This document shows positions 42,152 to 50,963 of a stretch of DNA of 58,660 nt, in pieces. The stretch is from Dokdonella_A sp040005635 (GTDB lineage: Bacteria; Pseudomonadota; Gammaproteobacteria; Xanthomonadales; Rhodanobacteraceae), in assembly GCA_040005635.1 (NCBI GenBank), contig JBDTYM010000012.1:1-58660 (forward strand). The letters are read 5' to 3'. The notes under the pieces were generated by a model, which saw only the letters and a program-made list of their open reading frames with translations, did no database searches and was not told the origin of the DNA. The translations under genes were made by a program, and so were the position numbers. Numbering within the stretch: position 1 is the stretch's first letter; each line of letters starts with the position of its first letter.

Positions 42152-45079
42152 ATGACGACCTCGTTTCGATTCGCCGCCTTGACCTTGCTGGCGATCGCCG
42201 GCGCAGCCGGCGCAGCAGCGCAAAGTCCTTCCGCCGCGACCACCGTTTCGCGCGGCGCGGATTACGTCAGCCCGCCTGCGACACCCGAGCGCTTCTACCT
42301 CGATGCGCGTACGCGGCCGACCATGCCGAGCTGGCAGCCAGGTGATCCGATCCGCGAGATTCCGCGGCAATTTCACGGCGACGAGGAAAAGCAGCGCCAC
42401 CCGCCGGCCCCGCTCAATCCGGTCACGCAGAACATCGACGTGCTGGTGCAATTGCAGCGTGCGTTCCAGCCTCACGGTGGCGACGGCTTCACGACGCCGT
42501 TGATCAATGCGGACGGACCCGGCTTCAGCGGATTCTTCCCGCCCGATCCGAGCGGCGATGTCGGTGGCGGCGTCTATATCGAGGTGATCAACGGCACCGC
42601 CGGCGACGCCAGCTACACGATCCATGATGTGACCAGCGGCGATCTGCTGGCCGGCCCGTTCAACATGCAGGGCCTCGGCAGCGGCGGTCCGTGTGCGAAT
42701 GGCGGCGGTGACGGCGTCGTCGTGTTCGATCAGCTGGCGCAGCGCTGGCTGTTCACCGAATTTCCGAGCAACGGAAACGATCTGTGTGTCTATCTCAGTG
42801 CCGACGCCAACCCGGTCAGCACGACCTGGACGCGCTACGTGTTCGCGACGCCGAGCTTCCCCGACTATCCGAAGTACGGCGTCTGGCCAGATGCCTACTA
42901 CGCCGGCGCCAACGAAGGCCCGGCGGTGTATGCGCTCGATCGCAACCGCATGTTGGCCGGCCAGACCGCGACCCTGCAGCGCAAGGCGGTGCCGGGTTTG
43001 AACGGCCTCGGTTTCCAGATGCTGCCGCCGGCGTCCGTATTCGGCTCGACGCCACCGCCGTCCGGTGCACCCGGCATTTTCATCCGCGACAACGACGACG
43101 AGCGAAACGATGCCGGCTCGAATGATCCCAATCACGACTTCCTCGAACTGTTCACGCTCAGCGTCGACTTCACGACGCCGGCAAATACCGCGCTGAGCGG
43201 GCCGGTGCAGATTGCCGAGGACGAGTTCAATTCGGAATTCACCATCACCGATGGCGGCTTTGGCGCGATCCATCAGCCGGGCACCTCGCAGACGCTCGAC
43301 CCGCTGCTCGAAGTGCCGATGGTGCCGGTGCACTACCGCAACTTCGGCAGCTACGAAGTGCTGGTCGGCAACCATGTCACGCGGCTCGACACGACCGGAT
43401 CGAACAATCTCGCCGGCATCCGCTGGTTCGAGCTGCGTCGTACGGGTGGTGTGAGCAGTCCCTGGCAGCTGTACCAGCAGGGCACCTATGCGCCGAACGA
43501 CGCGGACGGCCAGATCAGTCGCTGGATGGGCGCGATCGGCATGGACGAGTCCGGCAATATCGCACTCGGCTACAGCGTCGCGCGATCGTCGCCGTCGGTG
43601 TTTCCGGGCCTGCGTTACGTCGGTCGCGAGGCAAGCGATCCGCCCGGCGTGATGACCACCACCGAGACGACCCTGGTCGATGGCGCCAGTTCGCAGACCG
43701 GCGCGGATCGCTGGGGCGACTACTTCGGCATGGGCATCGACCCGGACGACGGCTGCACGTTCTGGTTCACCGGCATGTACATGCCGAGCGGCGGTCAGTG
43801 GCGCACGCGCTATGCCTCGTTCCGCTTCGACAGCTGCGGCACGCCGACCTTCACGACCACCGCCGATGGCCTCAGTCAGGGCGTGTGCGCAGCGAGCGCG
43901 ACTCCCGTTGCGCTGGATCCGGTCACGATCACGGTCAACTCGCGCAACGGCTTCACCGATCCGGTCGCGATGAGTTTCGTGCCCGGCCTGCCACCGGGGT
44001 TCAGCGGCAGCTACAGCGTGACACCGGTGAACCCGCCCGGCACCACCGTGGCCAACCTTGCGGTCGACGACACCGCGACGCCAGGCCCCACCGCGATCAC
44101 GCTGCGCGGTACGTCCGGCAGCACGACACGCGATCTCGAACTGGACGTCAACGTGGGGACACAGATCGCCGGCGCGGCCAGCCTGACTGCGCCGGCCGAC
44201 GGCGCCAGCAATGTCGCATCGCAGCCGCTGTTCAAATGGAGCGCAGTCGAGCAGGCCGTTTCCTACCTGGTCGAGATCGCCACCGATATCGACTTCAACG
44301 ACGTCATCCTGTCGCAGACGGTCACCACGAACACGTTCCAGCCGACCGCTGCGCTGCCATTGAACACGCCGCTGTGGTGGCGCGTGACGGCGACGAATGA
44401 TTGCGGTTCGACGACGAGTGCAACCTCCTCGTTCATCACGCTGCCAGCGCCCGGCCAGTGCAGTCTCGGCACGCCGACACAAACGCTGTACCAGGATGAC
44501 GTCGAGAGCGGCGTCGGCAGCTGGACCCACAACGCTGCAACCGGTACCGACAGCTGGGCGATCTCGACGACGCGCGCGAACAGCCCGACGCATTCGTGGA
44601 AAGCCGCCGATCCGGCCACCGTGTCCGATCAGCGACTGATCTCGCAGGTGTTCACGCTGCCGAGCGCATTGAGCGGACTGACCCTGCAGTTCGAACACTG
44701 GCCCATCCTCGAAGTCTCCGGCACCAGCTGTCGCGACAGCGGCATCCTCGAAGTCGCCCTCGACGGCGGCGCGTTCGGCCAGGTGCCGAATACGCAGCTG
44801 CTGGTCGGCAGCTACACCGGCAACGTTTCCAGCGGCACCGGCAATCCACTCGCCGGCAACCCGGCCTGGTGCGGCCCGTCGACGGGCGGCTTCCAACCGG
44901 TCGTGGTCGATCTTTCAAGTTACGCCGGCCACGACGCGCAGTTCCGCTTCCGCCTGACCAGCAACAACAGCTCATCGCGCGAAGGCTGGTACATCGACGA
45001 CATCACGTTGCAGGGCTGCGGGCAGAACACAGCGGACGACACGATCTTCAAGGATGGCTTCGACGGCACGGCGCCGTAG
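42152..45079 (+). CDS. Large exported multidomain protein with DGFD C-terminal tail
   Basis: 975 residues. A signal peptide (FRFAALTLLAIAGAAGAAAQ) comes first. Residues 100-560 form one large domain (PPDPSGDVGGGVYIEVING, VVFDQLAQRWLFTEF, DRWGDYFGMGIDPDDGCTFW), of the kind seen in propeller-like secreted proteins. Ig/fibronectin-like segments follow (about 570-770), then a jelly-roll domain (VESGVGSWTHNAATGTDSW to EGWYIDDITLQGC). It ends TIFKDGFDGTAP, similar to a short tail I recall on many exported Lysobacterales proteins. It is a likely type II secretion substrate, by inference. Confidence 0.8.
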   Translation: MTTSFRFAALTLLAIAGAAGAAAQSPSAATTVSRGADYVSPPATPERFYLDARTRPTMPSWQPGDPIREIPRQFHGDEEKQRHPPAPLNPVTQNIDVLVQLQRAFQPHGGDGFTTPLINADGPGFSGFFPPDPSGDVGGGVYIEVINGTAGDASYTIHDVTSGDLLAGPFNMQGLGSGGPCANGGGDGVVVFDQLAQRWLFTEFPSNGNDLCVYLSADANPVSTTWTRYVFATPSFPDYPKYGVWPDAYYAGANEGPAVYALDRNRMLAGQTATLQRKAVPGLNGLGFQMLPPASVFGSTPPPSGAPGIFIRDNDDERNDAGSNDPNHDFLELFTLSVDFTTPANTALSGPVQIAEDEFNSEFTITDGGFGAIHQPGTSQTLDPLLEVPMVPVHYRNFGSYEVLVGNHVTRLDTTGSNNLAGIRWFELRRTGGVSSPWQLYQQGTYAPNDADGQISRWMGAIGMDESGNIALGYSVARSSPSVFPGLRYVGREASDPPGVMTTTETTLVDGASSQTGADRWGDYFGMGIDPDDGCTFWFTGMYMPSGGQWRTRYASFRFDSCGTPTFTTTADGLSQGVCAASATPVALDPVTITVNSRNGFTDPVAMSFVPGLPPGFSGSYSVTPVNPPGTTVANLAVDDTATPGPTAITLRGTSGSTTRDLELDVNVGTQIAGAASLTAPADGASNVASQPLFKWSAVEQAVSYLVEIATDIDFNDVILSQTVTTNTFQPTAALPLNTPLWWRVTATNDCGSTTSATSSFITLPAPGQCSLGTPTQTLYQDDVESGVGSWTHNAATGTDSWAISTTRANSPTHSWKAADPATVSDQRLISQVFTLPSALSGLTLQFEHWPILEVSGTSCRDSGILEVALDGGAFGQVPNTQLLVGSYTGNVSSGTGNPLAGNPAWCGPSTGGFQPVVVDLSSYAGHDAQFRFRLTSNNSSSREGWYIDDITLQGCGQNTADDTIFKDGFDGTAP

Positions 45080-45294
45080 GCAATACCGCCCGCTGCACGC
45101 TCATGCCGTGCCCTCGCAACGGGGGCATGGCCACTTTTCAGCCTGCCGCCGCGACACACTTCGTCACTGGCTTCCGAAAGCATTCTGTAAGGCAGCGCGC
45201 GTAGCCTGCCTTCACGTTCGCGTCCGCATGCGGGCCGCCCTACCATGGCCGGGCTCGAACGCACGTCCGCATCCGATCATCTGAGGAGGAATGC

Positions 45295-45990
45295 ATGAAA
45301 GCGTTGCTGATCGCCATCGCGTTGCCGCTGGGGCTGGCTTTCGCCGCCGCCAGCCAGGCCCAGGTTCCCGCCGGGGCACCGGCCGGTACCACTGGAATGT
45401 GCAAGGACGGAAGCTACACCTCCGCTGACGCCAAGCGCGGTGCCTGCCGCGGCCACAAGGGCGTCAAGGATTGGTATGCCGCCGACACGGCAGCACCGGC
45501 TGCCACGAAAGCCGCCCCCGCCAGCATGCCGACCAAGAAGACCCCGGATGCGCCCGCTGCCAGCGCATCGACGGCCGCACCAGCGGGCTCGACCGGACTT
45601 TGCAAGGACGGCACCTACACGGACACCGACACCAAGAAAGGCGCCTGCCGCGGCCACAAGGGCGTGAAGGACTGGTACGGCGCCACCGCTGCGGCGGCGG
45701 CACCGGCAAAAACCGCGCCGTCGATTCCGGTGTCACCCCCGATCGCAGCGCCCGCCAAGCCGGCCGCGCCGGCAGCGCCCGCACCGACGCACGCACCGAC
45801 CTCGACGACGACGGCAACCGCACCGGCTCCCGGCGGTGGCGCAGGCAAAGTCTGGGTCAACACCGAGAGCAAGGTCTATCACTGCTCGAGCGATCGCTAC
45901 TACGGCAAGACGAAACAGGGTGAATACATGTCCGAGGCCGATGCGCTGGCGAAGGGCAACCATGCGTCACACGGCAAGGCTTGCTCGTAA
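45295..45990 (+). CDS. Exported protein with two DUF3761 repeats
   Basis: 231 residues. A signal peptide (ALLIAIALPLGLAFAAASQA) precedes two nearly identical DUF3761 units: GMCKDGSYTSADAKRGACRG and GLCKDGTYTDTDTKKGACRG, each with HKGVKDWY. An Ala/Pro/Thr linker follows, then a C-terminal domain VWVNTESKVYHCSSDRYYGK with KTKQGEYMSEADALAKGNHA. Function unknown; periplasmic or surface location likely. AGGAGG precedes ATG. Confidence 0.85.
   Translation: MKALLIAIALPLGLAFAAASQAQVPAGAPAGTTGMCKDGSYTSADAKRGACRGHKGVKDWYAADTAAPAATKAAPASMPTKKTPDAPAASASTAAPAGSTGLCKDGTYTDTDTKKGACRGHKGVKDWYGATAAAAAPAKTAPSIPVSPPIAAPAKPAAPAAPAPTHAPTSTTTATAPAPGGGAGKVWVNTESKVYHCSSDRYYGKTKQGEYMSEADALAKGNHASHGKACS
45442..45665 (+). 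repeat. Internal direct repeat within the DUF3761 gene
   Basis: A 23-base identical block starting GCCTGCCGCGGCC occurs at 45442-45464 and 45643-45665, 201 bases (67 codons) apart. The surrounding codons are also alike, so the second DUF3761 unit arose by duplication within the gene. Confidence 0.8.
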
Positions 45991-46090
45991 CAGGTACAGG
46001 CCGTGAGGAAGCCGAGGCGTCGCGGCACGCCGCCGTCGAGTGGTCGTACCGCGACGTCACTCGGCTCCCCTCAAGCATCAACGACAAACA

Positions 46091-46123
46091 GGATGCGCGG
46101 CTGACACGCCTCACCGCGCATCC
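46091..46123. terminator. Hairpin between convergent genes, likely bidirectional terminator
   Basis: GGATGCGCGG and CCGCGCATCC form a perfect 10-base stem with a 13-base loop between the convergent DUF3761 gene and mazG. No T tract is present. Confidence 0.5.
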
Positions 46124-46129
46124 GCTCGC

Positions 46130-46948
46130 TCAATGGTCTGCGCGTTCCCCGATTTTTGCGCGCGCCCACAACGCATCCTGCTCGGCCAGTGACTTTTCCG
46201 ACAGGACTTCGCCTGCTTCGGCAGCCATCGCTTCCATGCTCCGGAAGCGCCGCTCGAACTTCGCATTGGCGTGCCGCAACGCCCGCGATACATCCACCTT
46301 CGCGTGCCGCGCGAGATTCACGCAGACGAACAGCACGTCGCCGATTTCGTCGGTCAGGCGCGCGGGATCGCCGCCACTGGCGAACTCGGCGCGCACTTCG
46401 TCGATCTCCTCGTGCAGCTTGTCGAACACCGGACTCACGTCGGGCCAGTCGAAGCCGACGCGCGCCGCCTTCGTCTGCAGTTTCAGCGCGCGCTGCCATT
46501 CGGGCAGTCCGCGCGACAGGCCGGCAAGCGCACTGCCGTCTTCCTCGCCCTTCGCTGCGCGCTCGTTCGCCTTCAGCGTTTCCCAATTCGCCAGCTGCGC
46601 ATCCGCGTCGGCGCTTTTCTGCGCGTCGGCGAACACGTGCGGATGGCGCCGGATCATCTTGTCGCAGATCGCCGCGACCACGTCGGCAAACGCGAAACGG
46701 CCGGCCTCCTCGGCCATCTGCGCATGGAATACGACCTGCAGCAACAGGTCGCCGAGCTCGTCGCGCAGATCGGCGTAGTCGCGGCGGTCAATCGCATCGG
46801 CAACCTCGTAGGCCTCCTCGATCGTGTACGGCGCGATCGTCTCGAACGTCTGCTCGACGTCCCATGGACAGCCATGCTCGCGGTCGCGCAGGCGGGCCAT
46901 GATGGCAAGCAGGGTTTCGATCGATGGCTGGCTGAGCTCGGTCGTCAT
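46130..46948 (-). CDS. mazG: Nucleoside triphosphate pyrophosphohydrolase
   Basis: 272 residues with two MazG domains. The first has CPWDVEQTFETIAPYTIEEAYE and DLRDELGDLLLQVVFHA; the second KLHEEIDEVRAEF and LTDEIGDVLFVCVNLARH, with the EExx-ExxD metal sites. MazG hydrolyses NTPs to monophosphates and is linked to nutrient stress. It is the last gene of the long leftward operon, 83 bases after cysQ. Confidence 0.96.
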   Translation of the reverse strand: MTTELSQPSIETLLAIMARLRDREHGCPWDVEQTFETIAPYTIEEAYEVADAIDRRDYADLRDELGDLLLQVVFHAQMAEEAGRFAFADVVAAICDKMIRRHPHVFADAQKSADADAQLANWETLKANERAAKGEEDGSALAGLSRGLPEWQRALKLQTKAARVGFDWPDVSPVFDKLHEEIDEVRAEFASGGDPARLTDEIGDVLFVCVNLARHAKVDVSRALRHANAKFERRFRSMEAMAAEAGEVLSEKSLAEQDALWARAKIGERADH

Positions 46949-47031
46949 GAGTGGAAGCGCTTCGTACGGGATTCGGAGTCGGCATCAAGATCGACATGAA
47001 GGAACTATCCCAGTCGCCTGACAGCATCGTG

Positions 47032-47838
47032 CTACGGCTTCGCCAACAACGCCGACCAATCCGCCGCGCGATCGCCGATCGCGAAGAAATCCGGATTGAG
47101 CAGCGTCTCGCGCGCGTTGTAGGTCAGCGCGCGTCCGTTGAAATCGAGCACCGCGCCACCTGCCTGTTCGAGCACGCACTGGCCGGCCGCGGTATCCCAC
47201 TCGGAAGTCGGACCGAGGCGCAGGTAGAGATCGGCCTCGGCCGCCGCGATGCGCACGAATTTCAGCGAGGAACCGAGCGGCATCTTCGCGCATGGACCGA
47301 GTCGCGCAAGCAGGCTGCTTTCGTGTTCGGAGCCATGCGAACGACTGCCCGCGACGATCAGCGGTGAGCCGCGGCGACGCGTGCCGATGCGTCGCGACTT
47401 CGCCCCCGACGTCTCGGCGAACCAGGCGCCACCGCCCTCCCAGGCGCAGGCGAGTTCGCCGCCGACCGGCTTCTGCACGACGCCGAGCACCGGTTGATGC
47501 GCGTCGATCAGGGCGATGTTGACGGTGAACTCGCCGTTGCGTTTGACGAACTCGCGCGTGCCATCGAGCGGATCGACCAGCCAGTAGCGCGACCAGCGCG
47601 AGCGTTCGCTCCACGCGATCGCCGCCGACTCCTCCGACAGCACCGGCAGTTCCGGTGTCAGTTCGCGCAGCGCGGCGACGATCAGCCGATGCGCGGCGAG
47701 GTCGGCCGCGGTCAGCGGCGAGCGGTCGTCCTTCTGTTCGACCGTGAAATCGGACTCGTAGATCTCGAGGATCGCCTCCGCGGCGCGTTGCGCGATCGCA
47801 GCGGCCGCACGCGCGAGATCTTCCAGGGCCCGGCTCAT
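47032..47838 (-). CDS. cysQ: 3'(2'),5'-bisphosphate nucleotidase
   Basis: 268 residues of the inositol monophosphatase fold. The metal and catalytic motif WLVDPLDGTREFVKRNGEF and the C-terminal SEWDTAAGQCVLEQAGG are typical of CysQ, which clears adenosine 3',5'-bisphosphate (PAP) formed in sulfate assimilation and sulfotransfer. ATG 47838 overlaps the nudE stop (ATGA). A sulfotransferase is also encoded in this window (21459-22418). Confidence 0.94.
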   Translation of the reverse strand: MSRALEDLARAAAAIAQRAAEAILEIYESDFTVEQKDDRSPLTAADLAAHRLIVAALRELTPELPVLSEESAAIAWSERSRWSRYWLVDPLDGTREFVKRNGEFTVNIALIDAHQPVLGVVQKPVGGELACAWEGGGAWFAETSGAKSRRIGTRRRGSPLIVAGSRSHGSEHESSLLARLGPCAKMPLGSSLKFVRIAAAEADLYLRLGPTSEWDTAAGQCVLEQAGGAVLDFNGRALTYNARETLLNPDFFAIGDRAADWSALLAKP

Positions 47839-48395
47839 GGCTGCGGCCGGAAGCGGCCGGCCAGATATTCGCGTGCGATGAACAACGCGGCGATCGAGCG
47901 GCCTTCGGTGACGTCGGGCAGTAGCAGCAAGCGGTGCAGTTCGGACAACTTCCACGGCACCACTTCGAGCTCCTCCGGTTCGTCGCCGGGCAGGCGTTGC
48001 GGATACAGGTCGCGCGCGAGCACCACGTGCGTCATCGCCGTCATGTAGGCCGGCGACAGCGACAGGCGGCCGAGGATGTGCAATTCGCGCGCGCCGAACC
48101 CGACTTCTTCCTTCAACTCGCGATCGGCGCCCTGCTCGACGGTTTCGTCGCGATCAAGACGTCCCTTCGGCAAGCCCAGTTCGTAGCGGTCGACGCCGAC
48201 CGCATACTCGCGCACCAGCAGTACGGTGTCTTCATCCTGCATCGGCACGATGATGACTGCGCCGAGTCCGGAACTCCTGAGGCGTTCGAACGTGCGTTTC
48301 TGGCCGTTCGAGAATTCGAGATCGACCTGCTCGGCGCGCAGGAACCTGCTCACGTCGATCGAACGGGTCGCATGGATGATCGGGGCTTTCGGCAT
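47835..48395 (-). CDS. nudE: ADP compounds hydrolase NudE
   Basis: 186 residues. The Nudix box is GLPKGRLDRDETVEQGADRE followed by LKEEVGFGA. The N-terminus MPKAPIIHATRSIDVSRFLRA and the pattern around it resemble NudE, which hydrolyses ADP-ribose, NADH and diadenosine polyphosphates. It overlaps cysQ by four bases and is 42 bases after the small membrane protein. Confidence 0.92.
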   Translation of the reverse strand: MPKAPIIHATRSIDVSRFLRAEQVDLEFSNGQKRTFERLRSSGLGAVIIVPMQDEDTVLLVREYAVGVDRYELGLPKGRLDRDETVEQGADRELKEEVGFGARELHILGRLSLSPAYMTAMTHVVLARDLYPQRLPGDEPEELEVVPWKLSELHRLLLLPDVTEGRSIAALFIAREYLAGRFRPQP

Positions 48396-48437
48396 GCGTC
48401 GATTGTAGCGGCTGCGGCCCGCTGCGCGGCCGCGGAT

Positions 48438-48773
48438 TCAGAGGCGCTGATCGCGTCCGACGAGGGCGGCTGCGATCAGCAATCCGATGCCTGCCGCTCG
48501 AACGAGTCCGGCGACGATGCCAACGCTCGCCACCGGCGTGCCGATCTGCGCGCGCCCTCCGGCATCGTTCGCCTGCGCGATCAGAAAGCTGCTCGCGACG
48601 CTGCCGCCGACGCTGGCCAACGCGTACACGAGACAGCCGGCCAGCAGGAATTGGCAGGCGCTGGTGTGGCGCGACCAGAACACCAACGCGAGCACGCCAC
48701 CCACCAGGGCGGCGAGCAGCGTCGGCGCCTGTGCGAGCAGCTGTGGAAACAGGATCGCCGCGACTGCGCTCAT
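48438..48773 (-). CDS. Small membrane protein of unknown function
   Basis: 111 residues with about three or four hydrophobic helices (ALVGGVLALVFW, QFLLAGCLVYALASVGGSVA, VGIVAGLVRAAGIGLLIAAAL). No family recognised. Its ATG overlaps the stop of the HisN-like gene (ATGA), which supports it as a real gene of the operon. Confidence 0.7.
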   Translation of the reverse strand: MSAVAAILFPQLLAQAPTLLAALVGGVLALVFWSRHTSACQFLLAGCLVYALASVGGSVASSFLIAQANDAGGRAQIGTPVASVGIVAGLVRAAGIGLLIAAALVGRDQRL

Positions 48774-49585
48774 GCCAGCTCCTGCGCAAATGCGGCCAGT
48801 GCCAGCGCATGCAGCGCCGGCGTGGCGGCCAGCGCGCTGCGCGTGTCGAGCCCGATCGCGCCGCCGTCCAGATCGCTGAACACACCGCCAGCCTCGCGCA
48901 CGATGACCACCAGCGGAGCGATGTCGAGGATATTGAGATCGGATTCGATCACGAGGTCAATCGCGCCGCGCGCGAGCAGGTGGTAATGCAGGAAATCCCC
49001 ATAGCCGCGGATACGGCCGCTGCGGCGTACGAGATCGGCGAGCACGTTCCAGCGCGCCGGCGATGCGGCGAGCGTTTTCAGGTTGCCGGTCGAGATCGCG
49101 CTGCGCGGTCCCAGTTCGCGCATGTCGGAAACCTCGATGCGTCTTGTTTCACCGTCGGCGCTGCGCAGGAACGCACCGCCACCGAGCACGGCCCAGGCGC
49201 GCTCGCCATATTCGGCCGCGGCGGATACGCCGAGCACGAGCTCACCGGCATGCATCAGCGCGATCTGCGTCGAGAACATCGGATAGCCGCGCACGAACGC
49301 CTTGGTGCCGTCGATCGGATCGATCAGCCAGAGAAAATCGCCGTCGCCTTCGCGGCCTTCCTCCTCGCCATAGAAGGCGTGCTGCGGATAGGCCTCGCGC
49401 AGTACGCGCTTGATTGCCACTTCGGCCGCGCGATCGGCTTCGGTCACCGGCGTTGCATCGGCCTTGGTGACGACGGAAAAATCCTGTGCGCGGTAGCGCG
49501 GCCGCGTGATCGCCTCGGCGGCGTCGGCCGCGCGCTGGGCGACTTCGAGCGCGTGCGCGAGGAACTCGAAGTCCGGCGCGCTCAC
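48770..49585 (-). CDS. Histidinol-phosphatase/inositol monophosphatase family protein, HisN-like
   Basis: 271 residues. Metal site: YGEEEGREGDGDFLWLIDPI with DGTKAFVRGYPMF, and later DIAPLVVIVREAGG. The GTKAFVRG form is usual in HisN-type histidinol-phosphatases, whereas CysQ has GTREFVKR as in the neighbour at 47032. The start is GTG 49585, overlapping the gspN stop (GTGA). It may complete histidine synthesis if no hisB phosphatase exists, but substrate is inferred. Confidence 0.85.
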   Translation of the reverse strand: MSAPDFEFLAHALEVAQRAADAAEAITRPRYRAQDFSVVTKADATPVTEADRAAEVAIKRVLREAYPQHAFYGEEEGREGDGDFLWLIDPIDGTKAFVRGYPMFSTQIALMHAGELVLGVSAAAEYGERAWAVLGGGAFLRSADGETRRIEVSDMRELGPRSAISTGNLKTLAASPARWNVLADLVRRSGRIRGYGDFLHYHLLARGAIDLVIESDLNILDIAPLVVIVREAGGVFSDLDGGAIGLDTRSALAATPALHALALAAFAQELA

Positions 49586-50352
49586 AGCACCTTGAACATC
49601 TGGCCGTGCACGACCAGCTTGCTGGATCCGTCTGCCTGCGGTTCGCCGACATAGCGCAACGTATCGGCGACCTGCTGGTCGCCATTGCGTGCCTTCAATA
49701 TCGCCTGCGCCTCGAAGGCATTGAAGCTCACCTTGAACGTACCATCGACGGCGAGATTGCCTTTGCCGTCGTCGTGCACGCTGCCACCGATAACGCCGCC
49801 AGGCTGCGAAGCAAAGTCGGCCAGCATGTCGGAAAAGCGCGCGTCGCCGTCGGGACCGGTCACGCCGGCTTCGCTCCAGCGCGCATTGCCGCTGGCGTCG
49901 CTGAGCAGGGTGGTGGCGAACCGCGCCTGCGTGACGACACCGCTGACGGTGCCGAGCAGCTTGAGCTCGCGCAGATCCAGCGTCGGCGCGAGCAGTTCGG
50001 CCGGCACGCTGAAACGCAGGTCCTGCGCGAGCAGCGCGCCGTCGCTGTCGCGCGTCACCACGCCGGCCGCATCGATGTCGGCGCCCTTGATGCGCACGTC
50101 AGCGACGAAGCGGGCGCGCAACAACGGTGCCTTCTGCGCATGCCAGTCGAGTTCGCCGAGGTCGCGCCCGAGCACGCTGATGCCATCGGCGTGGCCGTCC
50201 CAGAGTGTGCCGCGCACGCCGGTCAACGCGACCGGGCCGAGATACTTCGCGCCATACCGATACGCGACGTCCGCCGGCAAGGTCCACAAAAAGACACCGC
50301 CGACGATGAAGCCGAGCACGAGCAGGAACAGCAGGATCTTCAAAATTCGCAT
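49582..50352 (-). CDS. gspN: Type II secretion system protein N
   Basis: 256 residues. An N-terminal membrane anchor (ILKILLFLLVLGFIVGGVFL) is followed by a beta-rich periplasmic domain with LTGVRGTLWDGHADGI and LRELKLLGTVSGVV. This fits GspN, a part of some type II systems whose role is minor or unclear. It lies 122 bases after gspM, the widest gap of the gsp group, and overlaps the HisN-like gene by four bases. Confidence 0.88.
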   Translation of the reverse strand: MRILKILLFLLVLGFIVGGVFLWTLPADVAYRYGAKYLGPVALTGVRGTLWDGHADGISVLGRDLGELDWHAQKAPLLRARFVADVRIKGADIDAAGVVTRDSDGALLAQDLRFSVPAELLAPTLDLRELKLLGTVSGVVTQARFATTLLSDASGNARWSEAGVTGPDGDARFSDMLADFASQPGGVIGGSVHDDGKGNLAVDGTFKVSFNAFEAQAILKARNGDQQVADTLRYVGEPQADGSSKLVVHGQMFKVL

Positions 50353-50408
50353 AAACAGGTCGGTCGCACGGATCGATGCACAACAATGGCCGCATCTTGG
50401 AAGGGAGA

Positions 50409-50423
50409 ACCGGATCGTCCGGT
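50409..50423 (-). other. Short stem-loop in the gspM-gspN gap
   Basis: ACCGGA-TCG-TCCGGT has two perfect 6-base arms and a 3-base loop. It could slow transcription or protect the upstream message end; no T tract follows. Confidence 0.3.
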
Positions 50424-50474
50424 CGGGAACGCGCGTCTTAGCACGGTATCGCGTCGACGTTCAAACCTCGAACG

Positions 50475-50963
50475 TCATGGTGCGTCCTGCAAAGTCACGC
50501 GGGCGTTGACCAGACCGATACCGTCGGCGCGGTCGGCCGAGAGGTCGCTGGCCTCGACGCCGTAACTGCGCGAAAGGTCTTCGATCCAGTCGACCAGAGC
50601 ATCGAAGTTCGCGCTCTCGAAGCTGACGCGCACGCTGCGCGCGCCGACCGGCTCGACGCGCTTCAGCGCGTTCTCGAGTCCGGCGCTGCGCGCGGTCGCA
50701 TCCGCCAGCGCCAGCAGGGAGCGGCCCTGACGATCCGCGCGCGAGCGGGTGCCGGCCGCATGCAGGCGATCGATTTCCGCGGCACCGACGTTGACGTAGG
50801 CGAGATCGCGACGCTGGCCTTCGATCGTCTGCTGCAACTCGACGCGTTTCATCGCCAGCGGGTGCCACAGCAGGGCCCAGCCGAGCAGCAGCGCGACCAC
50901 GACTGAACCTATGCCGAGCATGCGCCGTTCGTTCGGCGCGAGCTTCTGCCACCATGCGGCCAT
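50475..50963 (-). CDS. gspM: Type II secretion system protein M
   Basis: 162 residues. A short cytoplasmic start (WWQKLAPNERRM) and one membrane helix (IGSVVVALLLGWALLWHPL) lead to a periplasmic ferredoxin-like domain with VRVSFESANFDALVDWIEDL. This is the GspM plan; it forms the inner-membrane platform with GspL. Its ATG overlaps the gspL stop (TGATG). Confidence 0.92.
   Translation of the reverse strand: MAAWWQKLAPNERRMLGIGSVVVALLLGWALLWHPLAMKRVELQQTIEGQRRDLAYVNVGAAEIDRLHAAGTRSRADRQGRSLLALADATARSAGLENALKRVEPVGARSVRVSFESANFDALVDWIEDLSRSYGVEASDLSADRADGIGLVNARVTLQDAP

Noticed and set aside
42089..44896. A 935-codon leftward open frame opposite the 975-residue exported protein
   Set aside because: No domains and an Arg/Ala-rich shadow composition; the + strand protein has a signal peptide and coherent domains.
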